From positions 1-5,406 of the forward strand of contig DUTZ01000152.1 of assembly GCA_012841845.1 (NCBI GenBank): DNA of 5,406 nt. Reading direction: 5' to 3'. Position 1 is the first letter of the stretch. Each line of letters begins with the position of its first letter. Below, in pieces: positions 1 through 5,406 of the stretch. Source of the DNA: Actinomycetales bacterium (GTDB lineage: Bacteria > Actinomycetota > Actinomycetes > Mycobacteriales > Mycobacteriaceae). Below the pieces are notes generated by a model. That model ran no database searches, was not told the origin of the DNA, and saw nothing but the letters and a program-made list of their open reading frames with translations. The translations under genes were made by a program, and so were the position numbers.

Positions 1-1727
1 ACCGTGCCGAGCGTGGCCAGCTCGTCGGCGTTGCGCGCGACGGCCTCGGACACGCAGCGGGCCACGTCGTCGTCGACCTCCTCGCCGACCTCCGCGGCCG
101 GGGCGTCGACCGCAGCCGCGGGGGCCTCGGGCCGATACTCCGCCACCACGACGTGGGCGTTGGTGCCGCCGAAGCCGAAGCCGGAGACGCCCGCGAGGGC
201 GCGGCCGCTGTAGCGCGGCCAGGCGGTGGTCTCGGTGACGACGCTCAGGCGCGCGGCGTCGAAGTCGATGTACGGGTTGGGGCCCGCGAAGTTGAGGGTG
301 GGCGGCAGCGCGTCGTGGCCCATGCCCAGGACGATCTTGGCGAGCCCGGCCGCGCCGGCCGCGGACTCCATGTGGCCGAAGTTGGTCTTGGCCGAGCCGA
401 GCAGGGCGGGCCGGTCGGCGTCGCGGCCGCGGCCGAGCACCTGGCCCAGGGCGGTGGCCTCGATGGGGTCGCCGAGGATCGTGCCGGTGCCGTGCGCCTC
501 CACGTAGTCGACGTCCCGCGGGTCCACGCCGGCGTCCGCGTAGGCCTGGCGCAGCACGGAGACCTGGGCGTCCGGGTTGGGCGCGGTCATGCCGTTGGAG
601 CGGCCGTCGGAGTTCACGGCGGAGCCCTTGATCACGGCGAGGACCCGGTCGCCGTCGCGCTCGGCCTCCGAGAGGCGCTTGAGGACGAACACGCCGCCGC
701 CCTCGGCGCGGCAGATGCCGTCGGCGTCCGAGGAGAACGCCTTGATCCGCCCGTCCGGGCTCAGGGCCGCGCCGGTCTTGGCGAAGCCCATCGTGGCGGC
801 GGGGGCGAGCATCATGTTGACGCCGCCGGCGATCGCGAGGTCCGACTCGCGCAGGCGCAGCGAGTTGACGGCCTCGTGGATCGCCACCAGGGACGTGGAG
901 CAGGCCGTGTCGAGCGTCATCGACGGGCCGCGGAAGTCGAACGTGTACGAGACCCGGTTGGCGATGATCGAGTTGGAGGCGCCGGTGACGGCGTACGGCG
1001 ACGCCGCGGCCGAGTCGGCGGTGAGGAACACCTGGTAGTCGCTCGAGGACGAGCCGAGGAACACGCCCACCTCGCGGCCCTTGAGGTCGCTCGCGGGCAG
1101 GTGCGCGTTCTCCAGCGCCTCCCACGTGAGCTCGAGGGCCATCCGCTGCTGCGGGTCCACCATCTCGGCCTCGCGGGGGCTCATGCCGAAGAACTCGGCG
1201 TCGAAGTCCCGCACCTCGGAGTCGCGGAGCCAGCCGCCGCGGTCCGGGGCCTCGGCGAGCACCTGCTGGACGTAGGCGTCGCCCGCCCACTCAGACCAGC
1301 GGGTGGCCGGGCGCGGGCCGGTGGCGTCGCGGCCGCCGGCGAGCAGTTCCCAGGTCGCCTCCGGCGAGTCGGCGCCGCCGGGGAAGCGGGTCGCCAGGCC
1401 GATGACCGCCACGTCGAACTCCATGCCCGCGCCGCGCTGGCGGAACGTGTGGAGGTCCGTGGGGATCTCCTCCTCCGCCGGGCCGTTGACCACGTACTCG
1501 GCGAGCGAGGCGATCGTGGGGTGCTGGTAGGCGACGGTGGCGTCGAGGGGGCGGCCGAGCAGGTCCTCGAGGTCGGCGCTGAGCGAGACCGCGTCCCGCG
1601 AGGACAGGCCGTACTCCTCGAGCGAGCGGTCGTCGGTGACCTTGGCGGCGTCGAGGCCCGTCGAGCGACAGACCCAGTCCCGCAGCCAGCCGCGGAGCTC
1701 CGCGACCGTCATTTCGCTCTGTGACAT
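1..1727 (-). CDS. pks13: Pks13 mycolic acid condensing polyketide synthase, N-terminal ACP and ketosynthase part (3' end cut by window)
   Basis: The gene joins two fatty chains into the alpha-alkyl beta-keto precursor of mycolic acids in the cytoplasm. The visible 575 residues hold an N-terminal acyl carrier domain (about 8-80), with the Pks13-type motif GLSSRD and Ser43 as the expected phosphopantetheine site. A ketosynthase follows (about 103-531) with nucleophile Cys276 in DTACSTSL, His412 in EAHGTGT, His452 in KTNFGH and a closing GFGFGGTNAH at 516-525. An acidic, Ala/Pro-rich linker then reaches the window edge. The acyltransferase, second ACP and thioesterase of the family would lie beyond it. 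An ACP before the KS and the adjacent fadD32 distinguish Pks13 from other type I synthases. The ATG at 1727 has GGAAGG 11 nt upstream; a second in-frame ATG at codon 6 is possible. The N-terminus appears roughly a dozen residues shorter than the M. tuberculosis protein as I recall it. No internal stop or frameshift is seen. Confidence 0.96.
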   Translation of the reverse strand, partial: MSQSEMTVAELRGWLRDWVCRSTGLDAAKVTDDRSLEEYGLSSRDAVSLSADLEDLLGRPLDATVAYQHPTIASLAEYVVNGPAEEEIPTDLHTFRQRGAGMEFDVAVIGLATRFPGGADSPEATWELLAGGRDATGPRPATRWSEWAGDAYVQQVLAEAPDRGGWLRDSEVRDFDAEFFGMSPREAEMVDPQQRMALELTWEALENAHLPASDLKGREVGVFLGSSSSDYQVFLTADSAAASPYAVTGASNSIIANRVSYTFDFRGPSMTLDTACSTSLVAIHEAVNSLRLRESDLAIAGGVNMMLAPAATMGFAKTGAALSPDGRIKAFSSDADGICRAEGGGVFVLKRLSEAERDGDRVLAVIKGSAVNSDGRSNGMTAPNPDAQVSVLRQAYADAGVDPRDVDYVEAHGTGTILGDPIEATALGQVLGRGRDADRPALLGSAKTNFGHMESAAGAAGLAKIVLGMGHDALPPTLNFAGPNPYIDFDAARLSVVTETTAWPRYSGRALAGVSGFGFGGTNAHVVVAEYRPEAPAAAVDAPAAEVGEEVDDDVARCVSEAVARNADELATLGT

Positions 1728-1738
1728 GGTGTGGCTCG

Positions 1739-1744
1739 CCTTCC
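1739..1744 (-). promoter_or_regulatory. Ribosome binding site of pks13
   Basis: GGAAGG on the minus strand ends 11 nt before the ATG at 1727. This spacing is a little long, and the second in-frame ATG (codon 6) would be still further away, so it supports the first ATG. Confidence 0.5.
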
Positions 1745-1799
1745 GCTCGCTCGATTCCGTGCGTCCACCCCCTGCGGCCGCACCCCTACTCTCCGGTGT

Positions 1800-1813
1800 C
1801 GGCCCGCAGGCCG
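1800..1813 (-). other. Small GC hairpin just after the fadD32 stop codon
   Basis: CGGCC-TGCG-GGCCG on the minus strand forms a perfect 5-bp stem with a 4-nt loop, beginning 4 nt past the fadD32 TAG. No T-run follows, so it is not a convincing intrinsic terminator. It more likely allows read-through into pks13, or stabilises a processed end, or is chance in GC-rich DNA. The rest of the 90-bp gap (1728-1817) holds a 10-bp palindrome TGCGGCCGCA at 1773-1782 and the pks13 ribosome binding site, but no promoter I can recognise. Confidence 0.35.
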
Positions 1814-1817
1814 CGCG

Positions 1818-3764
1818 CTAATCCGCGGGCGCGTCCGGGAAGGCGGTCTGCTGGTAGCCGCCCCGCAGGCTGCCGTCCACGTACGCCGCCTTGCACGCCC
1901 CTCGGGCGATCTTGCCGCTCGACGTCCGCGGGATCGACCCCGCCGGCACGAGCAGCACGTCCTGGACCGTGACCCCGTGCCGCGCCGAGATGGCCGTCCG
2001 CACGGCGTCCGCGATGGGCGCCGGGTCGGCCTTGCCCGCACCGGGGGCGCGCTCCCCCACCACGACGAGCGTCTCGGAGGAGTCGTCGGCGGCGATCTCG
2101 GCGCCGTGCCGGGCCTCCGGGGGCAGCTGGTTGGCGGGGACGGAGAACGCGGCCACGAAGCCGGGGCGCAGCGAGTCCGAGGCGTCCTGGGCGGTGTTCT
2201 CCAGGTCCTGCGGGTAGTGGTTACGGCCGGCGACGATCACGAGGTCCTTGACGCGGCCCGTGATGTAGAGCTGGCCGTCCACGTAGGCTCCGTAGTCGCC
2301 GGTGCGCAGCCAGCGCGCGTCCTCGGGCACGGTGCCGAACTCGCGGACCGTCTTGGAACCCTCCGGCAGACGCTCGTCGAGCACGTTGCCGAACGTCGCG
2401 CGCGACTCGTCCTCACGGCCCCAGTAGGCGCGGCCGATGTTGGTGCCGTGGAGCCAGATCTCGCCGACCCGGCCCTCGGGCAGCTCGCGGCCCCGGCCGT
2501 CGTGCTCGCCGGTCGCCTCGTCGATCCCGGGCTCCACGATCGCCGCCCACTGGCTCGGCGAGACGTAGCCGCACGCGACCTGCGGGATGGCGTCCTCGTT
2601 GCCCTCGACCTGCTCGGGCGACAGGACCTCCATCCGGCCCTCGCCGAGGGCGGTGCGGTCCACGTGGATGACGATCGCCTCGTCGTCCTTGCGCGGCGAC
2701 GAGACGAAGAGGGTGGCCTCGGCCATGCCGTACGACGGCTTGATGACGGTCGGCGCCAGCCCGTACGGGGCGAACGCCTCGTTGAAGGCGCGCATCGAGG
2801 CCGGGGTGACGGGCTCGGAGCCGTTGATGATGGACGTGACGCCCGAGAGGTCCAGGGTCTCGCCGTCGCGGGGCAGGCCGCGGCGGGCGGCGTGCTCGAA
2901 GGCGAAGTTGGGGGCGGCGGCGAAGACGCCGTCGCCGCTGCGCACCGCGGCGAGCTCGCCGACCCAGCGGCCGGGCCGCTGCACGAAGGCGCGGGGGCTC
3001 ATCACGGTGATGGTGGCGCCGCCCATCGCCGGGAGGATGACGGTGAGCAGGCCCATGTCGTGGAAGAGCGGCAGCCAGGTCACGCCGCGCGACTCGCGGG
3101 ACAGGCCCAGGCCGTCGAAGAGCTGCATGACGTTGGTGACGACGTTGCGGTGCGTGATCTCCACGCCCGCGGGGACGCGGGTCGAGCCGGAGGTGTACTG
3201 CAGGTACGCGATGTCGTCGGCGGTGAGCGTCGGCCGCTGCCAGCCCGACGCGAGCTCGTCCGGGATGGCGTCGACGGCGACGGTGCGCGGCCGCTCGCGG
3301 GCGGGCAGCTGGCGGAACAGCGTCCGCACGCCGGCCGCCGAGTCCGTGGAGGTGAGGATGACCGACGGCGTGCAGTCCCCGAGCACCGCGTGGAGGCGGT
3401 CGTGGTGGCCCGGCTCGTCCGGGTCGAACAGCGGCACGGCGATGAGCCCGGCGTGGATCGCGGCGAAGAACGACACGATGTAGTCGAGGCCCTGCGGGGC
3501 GAGGATCGCCACCCGGTCGCCCGGCTCGGCCACCTGCTGCAGCCGCGCGGCGATGGCGTGCAGGCGGTCGCCGAAACGGGTCCACGTGAGCTCGTGCACC
3601 TCGCCCTGGCGGGAGGACGAGTAGTCGATGTAGCGGTAGACGAGACTGTCCGACGTCGGGTCCTGACGCGCGGCGGAGACATGGCCTTCGACGAAGTCGA
3701 CGAGGGTCGTGTGATCGGGGATCACGATCGCCCCGCCGGCGTCGTGGTACTGCTCGAACTCCAC
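1818..3764 (-). CDS. fadD32: FadD32 long-chain fatty-acyl-AMP ligase
   Basis: This 648-residue enzyme activates meromycolic acid with ATP to an acyl-adenylate and passes it to the N-terminal ACP of Pks13, encoded next downstream. Motifs of the ANL adenylating superfamily appear in order: YTSGSTRVPAG (190-200, phosphate-binding loop), FHDMGL (234-239), NGSEPV (314-319), YGMAEAT (345-351), TGDYG (488-492, ribose-binding Asp), GRVKDLVIVAGRNHYPQDLE (503-522, hinge) and TSSGK with the expected catalytic Lys618. EPGH followed by DRLHAVL (117-128) and the NHYPQDLE form are typical of FadD32-like FAAL proteins. I chose the GTG at 3764: it has GGAACGGAG upstream, gives a length close to the 637 residues I recall for M. 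tuberculosis, and its EFEQYHDAGG start resembles the N-termini of relatives. The frame stays open to a GTG at 3866, but that extension resembles nothing in the family and overlaps a candidate promoter. The stop is TAG, 90 bp before pks13. Confidence 0.96.
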   Translation of the reverse strand: MEFEQYHDAGGAIVIPDHTTLVDFVEGHVSAARQDPTSDSLVYRYIDYSSSRQGEVHELTWTRFGDRLHAIAARLQQVAEPGDRVAILAPQGLDYIVSFFAAIHAGLIAVPLFDPDEPGHHDRLHAVLGDCTPSVILTSTDSAAGVRTLFRQLPARERPRTVAVDAIPDELASGWQRPTLTADDIAYLQYTSGSTRVPAGVEITHRNVVTNVMQLFDGLGLSRESRGVTWLPLFHDMGLLTVILPAMGGATITVMSPRAFVQRPGRWVGELAAVRSGDGVFAAAPNFAFEHAARRGLPRDGETLDLSGVTSIINGSEPVTPASMRAFNEAFAPYGLAPTVIKPSYGMAEATLFVSSPRKDDEAIVIHVDRTALGEGRMEVLSPEQVEGNEDAIPQVACGYVSPSQWAAIVEPGIDEATGEHDGRGRELPEGRVGEIWLHGTNIGRAYWGREDESRATFGNVLDERLPEGSKTVREFGTVPEDARWLRTGDYGAYVDGQLYITGRVKDLVIVAGRNHYPQDLENTAQDASDSLRPGFVAAFSVPANQLPPEARHGAEIAADDSSETLVVVGERAPGAGKADPAPIADAVRTAISARHGVTVQDVLLVPAGSIPRTSSGKIARGACKAAYVDGSLRGGYQQTAFPDAPAD

Positions 3765-3768
3765 GGTG

Positions 3769-3777
3769 CTCCGTTCC
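3769..3777 (-). promoter_or_regulatory. Ribosome binding site deciding the fadD32 start
   Basis: GGAACGGAG on the minus strand lies directly before the GTG at 3764; GGAG is 4 nt and GGAA 9 nt from the start codon. The only other in-frame start codons upstream are the two adjacent GTGs at 3866 and 3863. Confidence 0.55.
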
Positions 3778-3847
3778 GTACCGATGACTGGTTGGTCGAC
3801 GTCGCCGACCTCGGTCCTCCCGGGTGCGCTGACGACACGCTCGGTCG

Positions 3848-3879
3848 ATCCTACAGCGTGCACCACAGCACTTTCGAAA
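3848..3879 (-). promoter_or_regulatory. Candidate promoter for fadD32-pks13
   Basis: On the minus strand the box TAGGAT (3853-3848) fits the TANNNT form of actinobacterial housekeeping -10 elements. It lies 18-20 nt downstream of TTTCGAAA (3879-3872), an 8-bp palindrome that could overlap a loose -35 or be an operator half. This lies in the most AT-rich patch of the window (about 3867-3894). Initiation a few bases past the box would give a leader of roughly 75-80 nt before the GTG at 3764. The -35 match is weak and its spacing slightly long, so this is a candidate only. Confidence 0.35.
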
Positions 3880-3900
3880 TCGAATTGAGATATGCGGTCG

Positions 3901-3913
3901 GCGCGTCGCGCGC
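3901..3913 (-). other. Weak hairpin after culp6, followed by an AT-rich stretch
   Basis: GCGCG-CGA-CGCGC gives a 5-bp stem with a 3-nt loop, starting 4 nt past the culp6 TGA on the minus strand. The sequence after it becomes AT-rich (CATATCTCAATTCGATTTCG) but has no T-run. It could be a poor terminator or pause site separating culp6 from fadD32. The stem is short enough to be chance at this GC content. Confidence 0.2.
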
Positions 3914-3917
3914 GGGT

Positions 3918-4877
3918 TCAGTTGTGCGCGATCTCCGGCGCCGCGTCGACGAGTTCGGAGACGTGGCCGAGCGTCCAGTCCGGCACTGTGGTGCCCTCGA
4001 TGACGTCCGGGTTGGTGGCGTACAGGGCGTGGATCGCGTTGTTGGCCAGGAACTCCTGGAACCGGGCCGCGCCGTCCACCACGTTGAGCGGGGCGTTGCA
4101 GATGAGGTCCCGCGAGTCGCAGATCTGGGCGGTCCGGTCCTGCAGCTCCCCGAAGCCGCCGGGGCGCGGGCCCGTCATGGTGGCGCCGGCGATGAGCTCG
4201 GTGATGCCGGTGACGGGCTGCAGCGAGATCTCCATGCCCTGGCCGTTGCCGGGGGACAGTCCCGGCGAGACGCCCACGCCGGGCTGGCGGCGGCCGTCCG
4301 CGATGAGGACGCTGCCCCGCACGAGGTCCGCGGGGACCGGACCGTTGCCGGTGCCGATCTCGTTGGCCAGGTCGCCGGCGATCACCGCGCCCTGCGAGAA
4401 GCCCAGCAGGACGTAGGAGGTGTGCGGGCAGTGGTCGTGCGTGGCGGCGAGCTCGGCCCTTGCCCGCTCCATGCCCTCGTGGCGGCTCTGGTCGTAGGGG
4501 ATCTCCTGCGGCCGCTGCGGGTTCCGGAACTGCGCCACGTAGGGGACGGTGAAGACCTCGAGCCGGTCGTCGCCGTACTTCTCGGCCAGCGGGTCCGTGA
4601 TGGTCCGCAGCAGGGCGTTGGGTAGGAACGACGGAGCGTGCGGGTCGTCGGTCGGGCTGCTCTCCCAGGTTCCGGGGACGGCGAGCAGCTCGACGTCCGG
4701 GCAGTCCGCGGGCTGGGAGAGCTCGGGCTCGCCCGGCAGCGGCAGCGGGCCCTCGCCGGGCCCGGGCGTGAGCCCGCGGTTGCCCAGCCACCAGCCGATG
4801 CCCAGCACCAGCAGGACCACCAGGACCAGGGCGCCCAGGGAACAGCCCAGGCGGCGACCTCCGTTGCGTCGAGCCAC
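3918..4877 (-). CDS. culp6: Culp6-type cutinase-like envelope serine hydrolase (Rv3802c family)
   Basis: This is an alpha/beta hydrolase of the cutinase family, anchored in the cell envelope; the mycobacterial relative is reported as an essential phospholipase and thioesterase tied to mycolate metabolism. The 319-residue product has a basic start (MARRNGGRR), one hydrophobic segment at about 10-31 serving as uncleaved anchor or signal peptide, a Pro/Gly-rich linker (36-56), then the catalytic domain. Nucleophile Ser161 sits in GFSQG. CDSRDLIC (253-260) carries the expected catalytic Asp257 between two cysteines, and His283 in IHALY is the likely third residue. Cys59 with Cys150 and Cys253 with Cys260 would be the two cutinase disulfides. 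I chose the GTG at 4877 because GGGAAGGAG lies 8 nt upstream and the product starts like its mycobacterial relative. The frame is open to 4940, but another GTG 9 nt before the chosen one overlaps the ribosome binding site. Its place before fadD32-pks13 matches the conserved locus and supports this call over a digestive cutinase. Confidence 0.92.
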   Translation of the reverse strand: MARRNGGRRLGCSLGALVLVVLLVLGIGWWLGNRGLTPGPGEGPLPLPGEPELSQPADCPDVELLAVPGTWESSPTDDPHAPSFLPNALLRTITDPLAEKYGDDRLEVFTVPYVAQFRNPQRPQEIPYDQSRHEGMERARAELAATHDHCPHTSYVLLGFSQGAVIAGDLANEIGTGNGPVPADLVRGSVLIADGRRQPGVGVSPGLSPGNGQGMEISLQPVTGITELIAGATMTGPRPGGFGELQDRTAQICDSRDLICNAPLNVVDGAARFQEFLANNAIHALYATNPDVIEGTTVPDWTLGHVSELVDAAPEIAHN

Positions 4878-4885
4878 GATCCGCA

Positions 4886-4894
4886 CTCCTTCCC
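4886..4894 (-). promoter_or_regulatory. Strong ribosome binding site deciding the culp6 start
   Basis: GGGAAGGAG on the minus strand lies 8 nt before the GTG at 4877. This is the best Shine-Dalgarno match in the window and excludes the longer forms starting at 4940 or 4886. The rest of the 155-bp gap (4878-5032) is GC-rich and shows no clear promoter or terminator; the palindrome CGGCGCCG at 5021-5028 just after the upstream gene has no loop or T-run. Confidence 0.75.
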
Positions 4895-5032
4895 GGCCGC
4901 CCGCTCCTCGGTGTCCGCGGGCCGCCGACGTCAGGTCCAACGCCCGGAGCGCCCGCCGGGTTCCGCGCGGGGGCCGGGAGTGACGGAGACGACGTCGGTC
5001 GCGGCCCCGGTTCTCGGGCGCGGCGCCGGCCG

Positions 5033-5406
5033 TCAGGGGCAGAGCTGGCCGGCCGCGGCCTCCACGACCGCCCGCGACAGCTCGTCGACCTCGCGGTCCG
5101 AGTAGCCACCCGCCGCGATCTGGCCGGCCACGGCGTCGGCGATGATCGTCGTCTCCCCCGCCGCCCCGCCGGTCGTCCGGACGCGGCAGATGGCGTTGCC
5201 GGCGGCGACCAGCGAGTCGGACATCTCGTCGGTCTCGATGTCCTCGTCCTCGAGCGCCGCCAGGTAACCGCGCTCCCGGGCCCCCACGACCGGGCCGGTG
5301 AGGCCGGGCGCGTCGGACTCCACCGGTGCCGGGGCCTCGGTGTAGCGGCCGGCGTCCCGGGTGGCCGGGACGCGGGGCGAGTCCGTGCCCGTGCCGGGCG
5401 GCGGCG
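5033..5406 (-). CDS. Probable exported DUF732-like protein, C-terminal part (5' end cut by window)
   Basis: The last 123 residues are visible and the frame is open to the window edge, so the in-frame GTG at 5323 is probably internal. The first 35 or so visible residues are rich in Pro, Thr, Ala and Gly (beginning PPPGTGTDSP), as in a linker of an exported protein. After this comes a compact domain of about 85 residues, with an early Ala-rich helix leading to Cys73 (NAICRV), then GGYSDREVDELSRAVVEAA, and an end in LCP (Cys122). A pair of cysteines, one mid-domain and one in a terminal CP, is typical of DUF732, a family of small secreted actinobacterial proteins of unknown function; the two may form a disulfide. 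No signal peptide can be seen because the N-terminus is missing. It could be a stand-alone secreted protein or the tail of a larger one, for example a mycolyltransferase. The TGA lies 155 bp before culp6. The reading frame is near certain, the family less so. Confidence 0.75.
   Translation of the reverse strand, partial: PPPGTGTDSPRVPATRDAGRYTEAPAPVESDAPGLTGPVVGARERGYLAALEDEDIETDEMSDSLVAAGNAICRVRTTGGAAGETTIIADAVAGQIAAGGYSDREVDELSRAVVEAAAGQLCP

Noticed and set aside
153..1724. A 523-codon open frame on the plus strand opposite pks13
   Set aside because: It has low-complexity composition dominated by Val, Gly, Arg and Ala, no domain, and lies fully antisense to a clear ketosynthase.
1773..1782. 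Perfect palindrome TGCGGCCGCA between fadD32 and pks13
   Set aside because: A single 10-bp GC palindrome is expected by chance at this composition, and no second copy or promoter was seen near it.
3080..3682. A 200-codon minus-strand frame inside fadD32
   Set aside because: This is a Ser/Arg/Thr-rich frame shadow with no plausible start signal or domain; the overlapping fadD32 frame has intact motifs.
1731..4625. A 964-codon open frame on the plus strand
   Set aside because: It lies opposite fadD32 and culp6 and is rich in Val, Arg, Gly, Ala and Asp repeats with no recognisable domain. This is the usual antisense shadow of GC-rich genes with G/C at third positions.
2413..5109. An 898-codon minus-strand frame overlapping fadD32 and culp6
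   Set aside because: It is an out-of-frame reading of the real genes, extremely rich in Arg, Pro and Ala, and crosses gene boundaries.
1..5406. Signs of mobile elements, CRISPR, tRNA or foreign DNA
   Set aside because: There are no transposase motifs, regular repeats, tRNA-like folds or shifts in composition beyond the short AT-rich intergenic patch. Gene content and order match a conserved chromosomal locus.

Overview
The window is very GC-rich, and every supported gene lies on the minus strand. It is a core piece of the mycolic-acid condensation locus of a mycolate-containing actinobacterium (order Mycobacteriales: the Mycobacterium, Corynebacterium, Dietzia, Gordonia and Tsukamurella group). 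Three neighbouring proteins are recognisable: Pks13, FadD32 and a Culp6-type cutinase-like protein (Rv3802c family). They occur in the order known from M. tuberculosis (Rv3802c, Rv3801c, Rv3800c). I cannot fix the genus from this sequence. The FadD32 N-terminus and the gene upstream of the cutinase look closer to the Corynebacterium/Dietzia side than to Mycobacterium, but this is an impression from memory.

Reading in the direction of transcription, from high to low coordinates: (1) 5406-5033, the C-terminal part of a probable exported protein with a Pro-rich linker and a DUF732-like end, its 5' end cut by the window edge; (2) a 155-bp gap holding a strong ribosome binding site; (3) 4877-3918, the membrane-anchored serine hydrolase culp6; (4) a 153-bp gap with an AT-rich island, a candidate promoter and a weak hairpin; (5) 3764-1818, fadD32; (6) a 90-bp gap with a small hairpin; (7) 1727-1, the N-terminal ACP and ketosynthase domains of pks13, running off the left edge.

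From established knowledge of these families, FadD32 activates the long meromycolic acid as an acyl-adenylate and loads it onto the N-terminal ACP of Pks13. The Pks13 ketosynthase then condenses it with a carboxylated fatty acid to give the mycolate precursor. Culp6 is an envelope phospholipase/thioesterase linked to the same pathway. The key catalytic residues visible in the window are all present, so the genes look functional.

The open points are the start codons (GTG for fadD32 and culp6, both inside longer open frames), the likely separate promoter for fadD32-pks13, and the small secreted protein lying where mycobacteria carry fbpD. I found no mobile element, CRISPR array, RNA gene or previously undescribed system.
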